Notes under the pieces: model-generated
Told to the model about the DNA's origin: nothing
Database searches by the model: none
The model's input: only the letters and a program-made list of their open reading frames with translations
Shown: positions 1 to 5,833 of the stretch, one piece after another
Numbering within the stretch: the first letter of the stretch is position 1
Layout of the letters: each line of letters starts with the position of its first letter
From: Candidatus Mesolinea sp. UBA5823
GTDB taxonomy: Bacteria > Chloroflexota > Anaerolineae > Anaerolineales > Anaerolineaceae
Direction: 5' to 3'
DNA length: 6,072 nucleotides
NCBI GenBank assembly: GCA_002417685.1
Contig: DICP01000109.1
Span: 2,178 to 8,249, forward strand
Made by a program: the position numbers and the translations under genes

Positions 1-976
1 AACCAATTTGAATCGTATTGCAGCTCACCCAAACTTTTATCTTTGCTAAGAAATCCACCTGATATTGCCCGTTCAGGATCGCCTTTCGTACCCGTTCGAC
101 GGCTTCATATCCAATATTACGCAAACCGGGCACAAGTTCGTTGAGGGCGTGCATGAGTAGGCGGCGTTGCAAACCTTCCTCTAAGCCTAAAAAGTTGCCT
201 AGATCCAGCAGCAACCAATTTTCTTGTTTGTTCCTCAGGCAAGCTTCAAAGGCCTGCTCCTCAAGCTGCTCAAGCAGGCGGGCATCCGATTGCAAGGCTA
301 AGGAGTTCCTAAGCACCACCCTTTTGAATGCCGGGTTCACTTGTTCGAGCAACGGAATGACCCCCAAGCGCAGCCTATTACGGAAAAAGCTGGGGTCTTG
401 GTTGCTTTCATCACTCAAGTAGAGCAGGCCGTGCTCCCAGCAATAAGCTAAAGCTTCTGGATGAGAGACTTCTAACATCGGTCGTAAAATGGGCACTTGC
501 GCGTTAAGTTCTTTTTGGTAGCTTACAACTTGCATGCCTCGCAGTCCATTGACCCCCGCACCCCGCAGGAAGTGCATTAAGACTGTTTCCACCTGATCAT
601 CGGCAGTATGCCCCACCGCTACCCCTGCAGCACCGCGCGTTTCGGCTAAATCCAAAAGGAACTGATAGCGGCAAACTCTTGCAGCTTCTTCAATGCCTAA
701 TTTGTGTTCTCGAGCATATGCCTGCACGTCTGCCTTGCCAACTTCGCAAGGAATCCCCCAGCTTTGCATCAACAGCTGAACCTGTTCTGCTTCTTGCCCC
801 GAAGTGGGGCGCAATCCATGGTCTAAATGACCGACAATTACAGCTACATCGGCTTTCCACAAGCAATGCGCTAAGGTTAAACTATCCGCCCCGCCAGAAA
901 CGCCGACCACAAGCGGTTGTGGAGCTTCATACCCGCAGGTTTTAAACAAAGCCTCAAGAATTTTTTCGGAAACCAT
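1..976 (-). CDS. tilS: tRNA(Ile)-lysidine synthetase TilS, 3'-truncated by window edge
   Basis: TilS is a cytoplasmic ATP-dependent ligase. It adds lysine to C34 of the CAU-anticodon tRNA-Ile, so that the tRNA reads AUA instead of AUG and is charged with isoleucine. Reading the minus strand from the ATG at 976-974 gives 325 codons with no stop before the left edge. The N-type ATP-pyrophosphatase P-loop SGGADS is at residues 27-32, followed by GHLDHGLR at 49-56, GIEEAAR at 94-100, GHTADDQVET at 122-131 (a family hallmark), and SDE-SNQDPSFFRNRLR at about 188-203, matching the family's D-x-TN...RN-x-(I/L)R motif. The rest, rich in Leu, Glu and Arg, fits the helical middle domain. Family members are usually about 430-470 residues, so the C-terminal tRNA-binding part lies outside the window. 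The gene is divergent from coaE. The ATG is favoured because it precedes the P-loop by 26 residues and sits just downstream of a TATAAT box. Confidence 0.95.
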   Translation of the reverse strand, partial: MVSEKILEALFKTCGYEAPQPLVVGVSGGADSLTLAHCLWKADVAVIVGHLDHGLRPTSGQEAEQVQLLMQSWGIPCEVGKADVQAYAREHKLGIEEAARVCRYQFLLDLAETRGAAGVAVGHTADDQVETVLMHFLRGAGVNGLRGMQVVSYQKELNAQVPILRPMLEVSHPEALAYCWEHGLLYLSDESNQDPSFFRNRLRLGVIPLLEQVNPAFKRVVLRNSLALQSDARLLEQLEEQAFEACLRNKQENWLLLDLGNFLGLEEGLQRRLLMHALNELVPGLRNIGYEAVERVRKAILNGQYQVDFLAKIKVWVSCNTIQIG

Positions 977-983
977 GTCAAAA

Positions 984-989
984 ATTATA
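984..989 (-). promoter_or_regulatory. -10 box of tilS promoter, probably giving a leaderless mRNA
   Basis: On the minus strand the sequence reads TATAAT (989 to 984), then seven bases, then the tilS ATG at 976. A start site at normal distance from this perfect -10 hexamer would fall on or within a base or so of the A of the ATG, leaving no room for a Shine-Dalgarno sequence. I see no convincing -35 hexamer at 16-18 bp upstream (CTAAAA at 17 bp) and no TGn extension. The -10 match is direct observation; leaderless initiation is inference. Confidence 0.6.
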
Positions 990-1026
990 CCTTACGTACG
1001 CCTGCCTTTTAGATAATTTTTCCTTC

Positions 1027-1039
1027 GTGGTTTAACCAC
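1027..1039. promoter_or_regulatory. perfect inverted repeat between divergent promoters, candidate operator
   Basis: GTGGTT-T-AACCAC is a perfect 6+6 bp inverted repeat with a one-base centre. Its centre is about 44 bp upstream of the tilS -10 box and about 37 bp upstream of the coaE -10 box, a position from which one dimeric regulator could act on both directions. The one-base centre argues against an RNA hairpin terminator, because no loop is possible without opening pairs. The cognate regulator is unknown; the operator role is inferred only from symmetry and position. Confidence 0.35.
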
Positions 1040-1069
1040 TGTTTACCTTTGGTCGGCTCGCATTTGATG

Positions 1070-1075
1070 TATACT
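1070..1075 (+). promoter_or_regulatory. -10 box of candidate coaE promoter
   Basis: TATACT matches the sigma-70-type -10 consensus at five of six positions. It lies 20 bp before the coaE ATG, so the predicted 5' leader is only about 14 nt. The -35 region is weak: TTGGTC at 1049-1054 with a 15-bp spacer, or TTTGGT at 1048-1053 with a 16-bp spacer. Confidence 0.45.
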
Positions 1076-1087
1076 AAGCACAGAGAA

Positions 1088-1093
1088 AAGGAG
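1088..1093 (+). promoter_or_regulatory. coaE ribosome binding site with very short spacing
   Basis: AAGGAG is a good Shine-Dalgarno match but ends only two bases before the ATG at 1096, where 5-9 bases are usual. No alternative start fits better, because the P-loop begins within the first 12 codons. Confidence 0.5.
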
Positions 1094-1095
1094 AA

Positions 1096-2169
1096 ATGAA
1101 CTCGCGCCCTATATTACTTGGCATAACTGGGAATATTGCCTCTGGTAAGAGCGCTGTTAGGCAATACCTCGAAAACGAGGGTGCCCTAACCATTGATGCC
1201 GATTTGTTGGCACAATCTACTTACTTCCCGGGAGGCCCAGCCTACCAACCCATATTGGACACTTTTGGGGACGATTTGTGCTTTGGAGATGGGCAAATCA
1301 ACCGCTCTCGTTTAGGCCGCATCGTCTTTGCCGATCCTGCTGCTATGCAGAAATTGGAAGCTATCATCCACCCTTTGGTAACTGAGCAATTATTAGAAAT
1401 CACTGCACGTGCTGAAGTTGGTTTAGTAGTCGTCGAGGCGATTAAATTGTTCGAGGCAGGGATCCATGAAAAGTGTGATGCTGTCTGGACGGTCGCTGCT
1501 GATGAAAACGTACGCAAGGAAAGGCTCATGAACACGCGCGGCTCAACTGAAGCCGATGCTATGCGGCGTATTCGCTCTCAAAGCCCCGAAGAGGAGAAAA
1601 TCCGCCGCTCTGATTACGTCATTTATACCGATAAAGACTTCCGCTCTACATACGAGCAAACCATGCAGGGTTTAGCCGCGCTCAACCCAGATTTGCCAGA
1701 AGAGGTGGTTTCTTTTACTGGGGAAGTCTTTCGCCCCTTACGTCCAATGGATTTCGATAGCTCTTCTGCATTGTTGTCTCGGGTCTTTTCGCGGGAGCAG
1801 ACTGAGGATGATTTATTGCGATCGCTTAGCCGCCAGACAATCTCGGCAGGCTTCCATGAAAACGAAATTACCACTCTCGCCTTTTGGAAGACAGAACTCT
1901 TTCTCAGTCTGATTCAGAACATAATCCCTTATGGACCCAAATCTGAGGAAGCAAAGCACACCCTGGAGGTGTTAGCTATTCTTGCGCATGCTCACCTTTG
2001 TGAAGCTCTTTATATCTCCCGTGAGCTGATTCATCCTGCGGCAGCAAAATCCCTTGGCTATTTGCCCGGAGACTACTTTCCACCGGAGCTTAATCCATAT
2101 GCCGTAGCGAACTTTTTACGCAAGTACGGCTTAATGCCAGAAGAGGTGTTTGTTAAACCTGATCTTTAA
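1096..2169 (+). CDS. coaE: dephospho-CoA kinase with unassigned C-terminal extension
   Basis: CoaE phosphorylates the ribose 3'-hydroxyl of dephospho-CoA with ATP, the last step of CoA synthesis, in the cytoplasm. The first 200 residues or so are a complete kinase: GITGNIASGKS at 9-19 (Walker A, family form GLTGGIGSGKS), IDADLLA at 33-39 (substrate-binding DAD), LEAIIHPLV at 87-95, VVEAIKLFEAG at 112-122 (corresponding to the usual VPLLFE stretch), and the lid arginines plus RSQSPEEEK at 160-168, then SDYVI at 172-176. Usual length is about 200 residues; this protein has 357. Residues from about 205 to 357 are mostly predicted helical, end in a Pro- and Tyr-containing stretch (GYLPGDYFPPELNPYAVANF, 321-340), and match no domain I can name. 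The boundary residues FRPLRPMDF faintly recall a GNAT N-terminus, but no acetyl-CoA motif follows. First gene of the plus-strand run, 71 bp before cdaA. Confidence 0.93.
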   Translation: MNSRPILLGITGNIASGKSAVRQYLENEGALTIDADLLAQSTYFPGGPAYQPILDTFGDDLCFGDGQINRSRLGRIVFADPAAMQKLEAIIHPLVTEQLLEITARAEVGLVVVEAIKLFEAGIHEKCDAVWTVAADENVRKERLMNTRGSTEADAMRRIRSQSPEEEKIRRSDYVIYTDKDFRSTYEQTMQGLAALNPDLPEEVVSFTGEVFRPLRPMDFDSSSALLSRVFSREQTEDDLLRSLSRQTISAGFHENEITTLAFWKTELFLSLIQNIIPYGPKSEEAKHTLEVLAILAHAHLCEALYISRELIHPAAAKSLGYLPGDYFPPELNPYAVANFLRKYGLMPEEVFVKPDL

Positions 2170-2187
2170 ATTATTCGTGCGATAATT
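2169..2187. repeat. AT-rich inverted repeat between coaE and cdaA
   Basis: AATTAT (2169-2174) and ATAATT (2182-2187) form a 6+6 bp inverted repeat around seven bases, immediately after the coaE stop codon. No T-tract follows and the stem is all A-T, so it is a poor intrinsic terminator. It lies 15 bp upstream of the candidate cdaA -10 box and could be an operator, but an AT-rich gap gives such repeats easily by chance. Confidence 0.2.
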
Positions 2188-2201
2188 GGTATTATTCAAG
2201 T

Positions 2202-2207
2202 TATACT
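2202..2207 (+). promoter_or_regulatory. -10 box of candidate cdaA promoter
   Basis: TATACT, identical to the coaE -10 candidate, lies in the AT-rich 71-bp gap and 33 bp before the cdaA ATG. The predicted leader is about 26 nt. No good -35 hexamer is seen at 16-18 bp. A second -10-like word, GATAAT, is at 2181-2186. cdaA may therefore have its own promoter in addition to any read-through from coaE. Confidence 0.35.
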
Positions 2208-2240
2208 TAATTCTTAATAACAGACTGAAAGCAAACCACC

Positions 2241-3134
2241 ATGCAAGAACTGATCAACGATATCCTTTTCATTTTGCAGCGCTTTAATTGGTCAAGCGTA
2301 CTGGATATTGCGTTGGTAACTGCCTTTTTTGCCGTCCTGCTCTATATGCTGCGGGATACCGGCGCGGTGACGCTCTTGCGCGGTGTGCTCTTGGTGGTCG
2401 TGCTTATTACCTTGCTCACCACGTTTATCGAATTGCCAGCTTTTTCATGGTTGATTAATGTGATCTCGCCAGCACTGATATTTACCATCCCGGTCATCTT
2501 TGCCCCCGAAATCCGCCACGCCTTAGAACAAGTGGGGCGTATTAGCAACATTAACTTACTCACCCGGCGCGTCAGCCCAAAGGAACGCGAGGCTCTCGAA
2601 AAAACATTGCAGGAGATCACCAAAGCTGCCGTGCGTCTTTCTGAACGCCGGCATGGCGCACTCATCATTATTCGGCGTAATAACTTATTGACGCAATATT
2701 ACAAAACTGGCGTGATTCTCGACGCTGAAGTGACCGCTGAGCTCCTTCTTCAGATCTTCTACCCCAATACGCCATTACATGATGGCGCTGTAATTATCGA
2801 TGGTAACCGCGTCGTTGCAGCTGCCTGCGTGATGCCGCTTTCAGCCAGTGGTGTGCTCAACAGCCTGCCAGAGCGTTCGATGGGGCTGCGGCATCGCGCT
2901 GGTTTGGGCATCAGCGAGGTCAGCGATGCCATTGCTTTAGTTGTTTCGGAGGAAACTGGCAGTATCTCAATTGCCTATCAAGGCCGCTTCATTCGCCGAT
3001 TGGATGGAGAGCGCTTACTCAACACTTTACGTGCGCTGATCTTCAGTGAGGATCAGCAACAAACAGATAAGAAACGCCGTCCACGTGCAGAGAAGAAAGC
3101 CAAAGAAAAGAGCGAAGGAGGTACCCAGGCGTGA
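2241..3134 (+). CDS. cdaA: diadenylate cyclase CdaA (DacA), c-di-AMP synthase
   Basis: CdaA condenses two ATP into the second messenger c-di-AMP, which controls potassium and osmolyte transport and cell-wall homeostasis in many bacteria. The 297-residue protein has the family layout: three membrane helices (about 21-37, 42-62, 68-87), then a cytoplasmic DAC (DisA_N) domain to about residue 265. Diagnostic motifs are GALIII (139-144), PLHDGAVII (178-186, catalytic DGA at 181-183), GLRHRAGLGISE (215-226, RHR at 217-219) and VVSEETGSIS (234-243). The family usually has GTRHR; here the Thr position is Leu216. The C-terminal tail (about 272-294) is strongly basic and charged, probably disordered. 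The ATG at 2241 gives the full first helix; the upstream Shine-Dalgarno is weak. It overlaps cdaR by four bases, the classic cdaA-cdaR pair. Confidence 0.95.
   Translation: MQELINDILFILQRFNWSSVLDIALVTAFFAVLLYMLRDTGAVTLLRGVLLVVVLITLLTTFIELPAFSWLINVISPALIFTIPVIFAPEIRHALEQVGRISNINLLTRRVSPKEREALEKTLQEITKAAVRLSERRHGALIIIRRNNLLTQYYKTGVILDAEVTAELLLQIFYPNTPLHDGAVIIDGNRVVAAACVMPLSASGVLNSLPERSMGLRHRAGLGISEVSDAIALVVSEETGSISIAYQGRFIRRLDGERLLNTLRALIFSEDQQQTDKKRRPRAEKKAKEKSEGGTQA
3115..3122 (+). promoter_or_regulatory. strong cdaR ribosome binding site inside the cdaA tail
   Basis: AAGGAGGT is a full match to the anti-Shine-Dalgarno core and ends eight bases before the GTG at 3131. It is encoded within the Glu-Gly-Gly codons at the end of cdaA. 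It decides the cdaR start and compensates for the GTG codon. Confidence 0.8.
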
Positions 3135-4354
3135 AAGTTATCCGTCAGATCCTCAGATTCCTGCCAACGCTGCTGACTGCACTGATATTAGCCTTAATCG
3201 TGTGGGTCTCTGCTGTAACCAGCAGTGATCCTAACGAAATCGTAACTTACCCAAAACCGATACCCCTTTCCGTCTTAGGGCTTGACCCAGACTTGATAAT
3301 TGCCGGAGATATCGTAGACACAGTTACGGTAACCATTCGTGCACCTCATTCAATCCAACAAGAATTGGTGAGCAAGCCAGAGAGCATTCATGCTTTTGTC
3401 AACCTTTCCGGTTTGGAAGCAGGGGTTCACACGCTCCAACCCGAGGTTACCATCGATATCCGCCCAGCGCGGGTAGAGAAAATCTCTCCTGAAACTATCA
3501 TGGTCACCTTAGAAAACTTGCTCACGCGGGAATTTCCTATCGATTTGCAATTGACGGGCAGTTTACCAATCGGCTACGAATCTAGCCAACCCTCATTAGA
3601 GGCGGAAACAGTGCTTATCACTGGACCTGAATCAAAAGTAAGCCAGGTGGTAAGGGTGATCGCTAACGTTGATCTGAACAATGTGACCACCAGCATCTCT
3701 CGCGCTGTGGAACTCAAACCCTTAGACAACCGCGGGGTAATCGTTAGTGGCGTCAGCCTGAACCCAACCCAAGTGACTGTTGAAATTCCTGTTCGGCAGC
3801 TTGGCGGCTATCGTAACGTGTTCGTCAAGGTCGTCACCACAGGGCAAGTGGCGCAAGGTTTCTATCTAACCGGCATCAGCGTCAACCCGCCAACAATTAC
3901 AATTTACACCACCGATCCGGCTTTAGCGACAAACATGCCAGCCTACATCGAAACCGTGCCCATCAGCCTCAATGGTGTTAGGGAAGGTTTCGAAAGTGTG
4001 GTCGCTTTAAACCTGCCTGAGGGTATCCAGGTGGTTGGCGAACAGAACGTCACCGTAACTGTGGGTATTGCAGCGATTCAAAGTTCTCTCCAGTTAGTGG
4101 ACGTGCCAATTGAGGCTGTCAACGTAGCCAGCGGTTTAAAGGTAACACTCTCCCCAGACCGCGTTAATCTATACCTTTCTGGGCCGCTCTACCTCTTGGA
4201 ACAGCTCAATGTTGCTAACATCAAAGTGACCGTCGACTTAGAAGGGAAGACTGCCGGCACCTACCAGCTAACACCCTCTGTGGACCTTGTTTATGAGGAT
4301 TTGGAATTAGATTCAATCCTGCCGGCAACAGTCGAAGTGGTACTCTCGCGGTAA
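3131..4354 (+). CDS. cdaR: CdaR, membrane-anchored YbbR-domain protein
   Basis: CdaR (YbbR) is the partner and modulator of CdaA at the membrane; in Firmicutes it binds CdaA and changes its cyclase activity. The protein is 407 residues: a short basic N-terminus, one membrane anchor at about 11-29, and then an extracytoplasmic part made of four beta-rich YbbR repeats, about 40-128, 133-221, 229-313 and 322-406. Each repeat starts with a strand containing a Pro such as FPIDLQ or VDVPIEAV and ends in a V-T-V or V-E-V strand (IMVTLE, VTVEIP, VTVTVG, VEVVLS). No enzymatic motif is visible. The start is GTG, with GTGA shared with the cdaA stop, which implies translational coupling. Four repeats is within the usual range for this family. 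Followed 38 bp later by der rather than glmM. Confidence 0.92.
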   Translation: MKVIRQILRFLPTLLTALILALIVWVSAVTSSDPNEIVTYPKPIPLSVLGLDPDLIIAGDIVDTVTVTIRAPHSIQQELVSKPESIHAFVNLSGLEAGVHTLQPEVTIDIRPARVEKISPETIMVTLENLLTREFPIDLQLTGSLPIGYESSQPSLEAETVLITGPESKVSQVVRVIANVDLNNVTTSISRAVELKPLDNRGVIVSGVSLNPTQVTVEIPVRQLGGYRNVFVKVVTTGQVAQGFYLTGISVNPPTITIYTTDPALATNMPAYIETVPISLNGVREGFESVVALNLPEGIQVVGEQNVTVTVGIAAIQSSLQLVDVPIEAVNVASGLKVTLSPDRVNLYLSGPLYLLEQLNVANIKVTVDLEGKTAGTYQLTPSVDLVYEDLELDSILPATVEVVLSR

Positions 4355-4392
4355 CAATAATCAAATTAAATGAGAAAGCGGTTTAAAGATTG

Positions 4393-5775
4393 ATGAGAAA
4401 ACCAGTTGTAGTACTGGTCGGAAGGCCAAACGTAGGTAAAAGCACCTTATTCAACCGCCTGGTCGGGGAAAGATTAGCTATTACTGACGAAGTCCCCGGC
4501 ACCACCCGTGACCGCTTGATCTCTGAGGCTGACTGGGCTGGGCATGATTTCTTCGTAGTCGATACCGGCGGCTTAGACCCATCTGCTCAGCGCAATCAAG
4601 AACCTCTTTCCATCGGATCTGCAGAGTTTATAGATGATATCCGTGCTCAGACTGAGTTGGCAATGGAAGAAGCTGACGTGATCCTCTTTCTTGTGGATGC
4701 TCAACAAGGTGTAACCGCAGCAGACCGCGAATTAGCACAGCTCCTGCGCCGCAGGCAGATGGTAAAGGATGGCAAGCCATTCCCGCCAGTCATCTTGGCA
4801 GCCAATAAAGCCGATAGCGCTGCTGCACGTATGAACGCGCTAGACTTTTACTCCCTTGGAATAGGGGAACCCTTCCCCATTTCTGCTATTCATGGCACGG
4901 GCACAGGAGACTTGCTGGATGCGGTGGTTGAGAATTTCCCTCCAGCCCCTCAAGAGGAAGAGGAAGATACTAGCATCAAAATTGCCATTGTGGGCAAACA
5001 AAACGCAGGCAAATCCAGCTTACTCAATAAGTTAGTTGGGCAAGAGCGCTCCATCGTTAGTGACATTCCAGGCACCACGCGGGACGCCATCGACACATCG
5101 ATTGATTTTGAAGGCAAACAAATTACGCTTATTGATACTGCCGGCATCCGCAAGCGCGGCGCTATTGAACCTGGCGTGGAGAAATATTCGGTGCTGCGTT
5201 CTTTTCAGGCAATTGAGCGCTGTGATGTTGCCTTGCTGGTTATCGATGCAGCTGCCGGCATCACTGCTCAGGATACACATATTGCCGGCTACATTTTAGA
5301 GGCGATGAAATCCGTGATCTTGGTAGCCAACAAATGGGATCTGGTAGAGAAAGACGAAAAAACGATGGTTGAGTATGAGCAGCGCATCCGCCAGGAATTA
5401 AACTTTTTGCCTTATGTTCCTGTTGTTTTCATCTCTGCACAAAGTGGAAAACGAGTCAATCAGATTTTACCTTTAGCCTTGCAGGTTTACGAAGAGCGCC
5501 ATGCGCATTTGCCTACATCACAGCTCAACCGCATCCTACAGAATGCACAAGATATGCATCAGCCGCCCTCTGCCGGAGGCAAGATTTTCCGCATTTATTA
5601 CGGCACCCAAGTGCGCTCGGACCCACCAACTTTCATATTGTATTGTAACGACCCGCGTTTAGCTCACTTTACCTATATGCGTTATATCGAAAACCAAATC
5701 CGTAAGGAATACCCCTTTTTGGGAACACCGATCCAGCTAGTCCTCAAGCAGCGCAAGCGTGAACAAGATGCATAA
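4393..5775 (+). CDS. der: ribosome-assembly GTPase Der (EngA)
   Basis: Der is an essential tandem GTPase that binds the 50S subunit and is needed for its late assembly. The 460-residue protein has both G domains and the C-terminal KH-like domain. Domain 1: GRPNVGKST (10-18), PGTTRDR (35-41), DTGG (57-60), NKAD (138-141). An acidic linker of glutamates (188-192) leads to domain 2: GKQNAGKSS (201-209), PGTTRDA (226-232), DTAG (248-251), NKWD (313-316). The KH-like domain spans about 350-445, including KIFRIYYGTQ and FILYCNDP. I chose the ATG at 4393; a TTG immediately upstream (4390) is in frame and would add one residue. The Shine-Dalgarno is weak (GAGAAAG, 4372-4378, 14 bases away). Probably cotranscribed with cdaR, 38 bp upstream. 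Confidence 0.97.
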   Translation: MRKPVVVLVGRPNVGKSTLFNRLVGERLAITDEVPGTTRDRLISEADWAGHDFFVVDTGGLDPSAQRNQEPLSIGSAEFIDDIRAQTELAMEEADVILFLVDAQQGVTAADRELAQLLRRRQMVKDGKPFPPVILAANKADSAAARMNALDFYSLGIGEPFPISAIHGTGTGDLLDAVVENFPPAPQEEEEDTSIKIAIVGKQNAGKSSLLNKLVGQERSIVSDIPGTTRDAIDTSIDFEGKQITLIDTAGIRKRGAIEPGVEKYSVLRSFQAIERCDVALLVIDAAAGITAQDTHIAGYILEAMKSVILVANKWDLVEKDEKTMVEYEQRIRQELNFLPYVPVVFISAQSGKRVNQILPLALQVYEERHAHLPTSQLNRILQNAQDMHQPPSAGGKIFRIYYGTQVRSDPPTFILYCNDPRLAHFTYMRYIENQIRKEYPFLGTPIQLVLKQRKREQDA

Positions 5776-5792
5776 GCCTTGAAGATTCGGTT

Positions 5793-5798
5793 TATAAT
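5793..5798 (+). promoter_or_regulatory. -10 box of candidate lepB promoter
   Basis: A perfect TATAAT lies in the 58-bp gap after der. A start at about 5805 would give a leader of about 29 nt containing the purine-rich GGAAGGA. No good -35 hexamer is seen at 16-18 bp; TTGAAG at 5779-5784 is too close (8-bp spacer). Confidence 0.45.
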
Positions 5799-5813
5799 AC
5801 GCATAAACCTACT

Positions 5814-5820
5814 GGAAGGA
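5814..5820 (+). promoter_or_regulatory. candidate lepB ribosome binding site
   Basis: GGAAGGA is the only Shine-Dalgarno-like purine run in the der-lepB gap. It ends 13 bases before the TTG at 5834, which is longer than usual, so efficiency may be modest or the start unusual. Confidence 0.45.
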
Positions 5821-5833
5821 CTGTTTAGAACCA

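Noticed and set aside
141..945. Plus-strand reading frames at 141-422 and 679-945.
   Set aside because: They lie antisense to tilS, whose motifs are continuous through the same bases. The products are rich in Ser, Arg and Cys, look like shadow translations and have no recognisable domain or Shine-Dalgarno.
205..976. Possibility that the minus-strand gene is another PP-loop ATPase such as TtcA.
   Set aside because: The order SGGADS, GHTADDQVET and DPSFFRNRLR with the following helical region is that of TilS; no CxxC iron-sulfur motifs of TtcA are seen.
1720..1790. GNAT acetyltransferase domain fused to CoaE.
   Set aside because: Only the opening FRPLRPMDF resembles a GNAT N-terminus; the acetyl-CoA-binding Q/R-x-x-G-x-G/A motif is absent from the rest of the protein.
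1818..1825. GCGATCGC, the HIP1 octamer abundant in many cyanobacteria.
   Set aside because: Only one copy was noticed in 6 kb, inside coaE, which is not the density seen in HIP1-rich cyanobacteria.
1242..2668. Minus-strand reading frames at 1242-1535, 1623-1874 and 2342-2668.
   Set aside because: They are antisense to coaE and cdaA, which have clear family motifs, and their products resemble no protein family.
3046..3228. A 60-residue plus-strand frame across the cdaA-cdaR junction.
   Set aside because: It is a frame-shifted reading of the basic CdaA tail and the CdaR start; both real frames are intact and overlap by only four bases.
4950..5299. Three overlapping frames on both strands inside der.
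   Set aside because: They fall within the second G domain of Der, which is intact, and show no independent start signal or motif.
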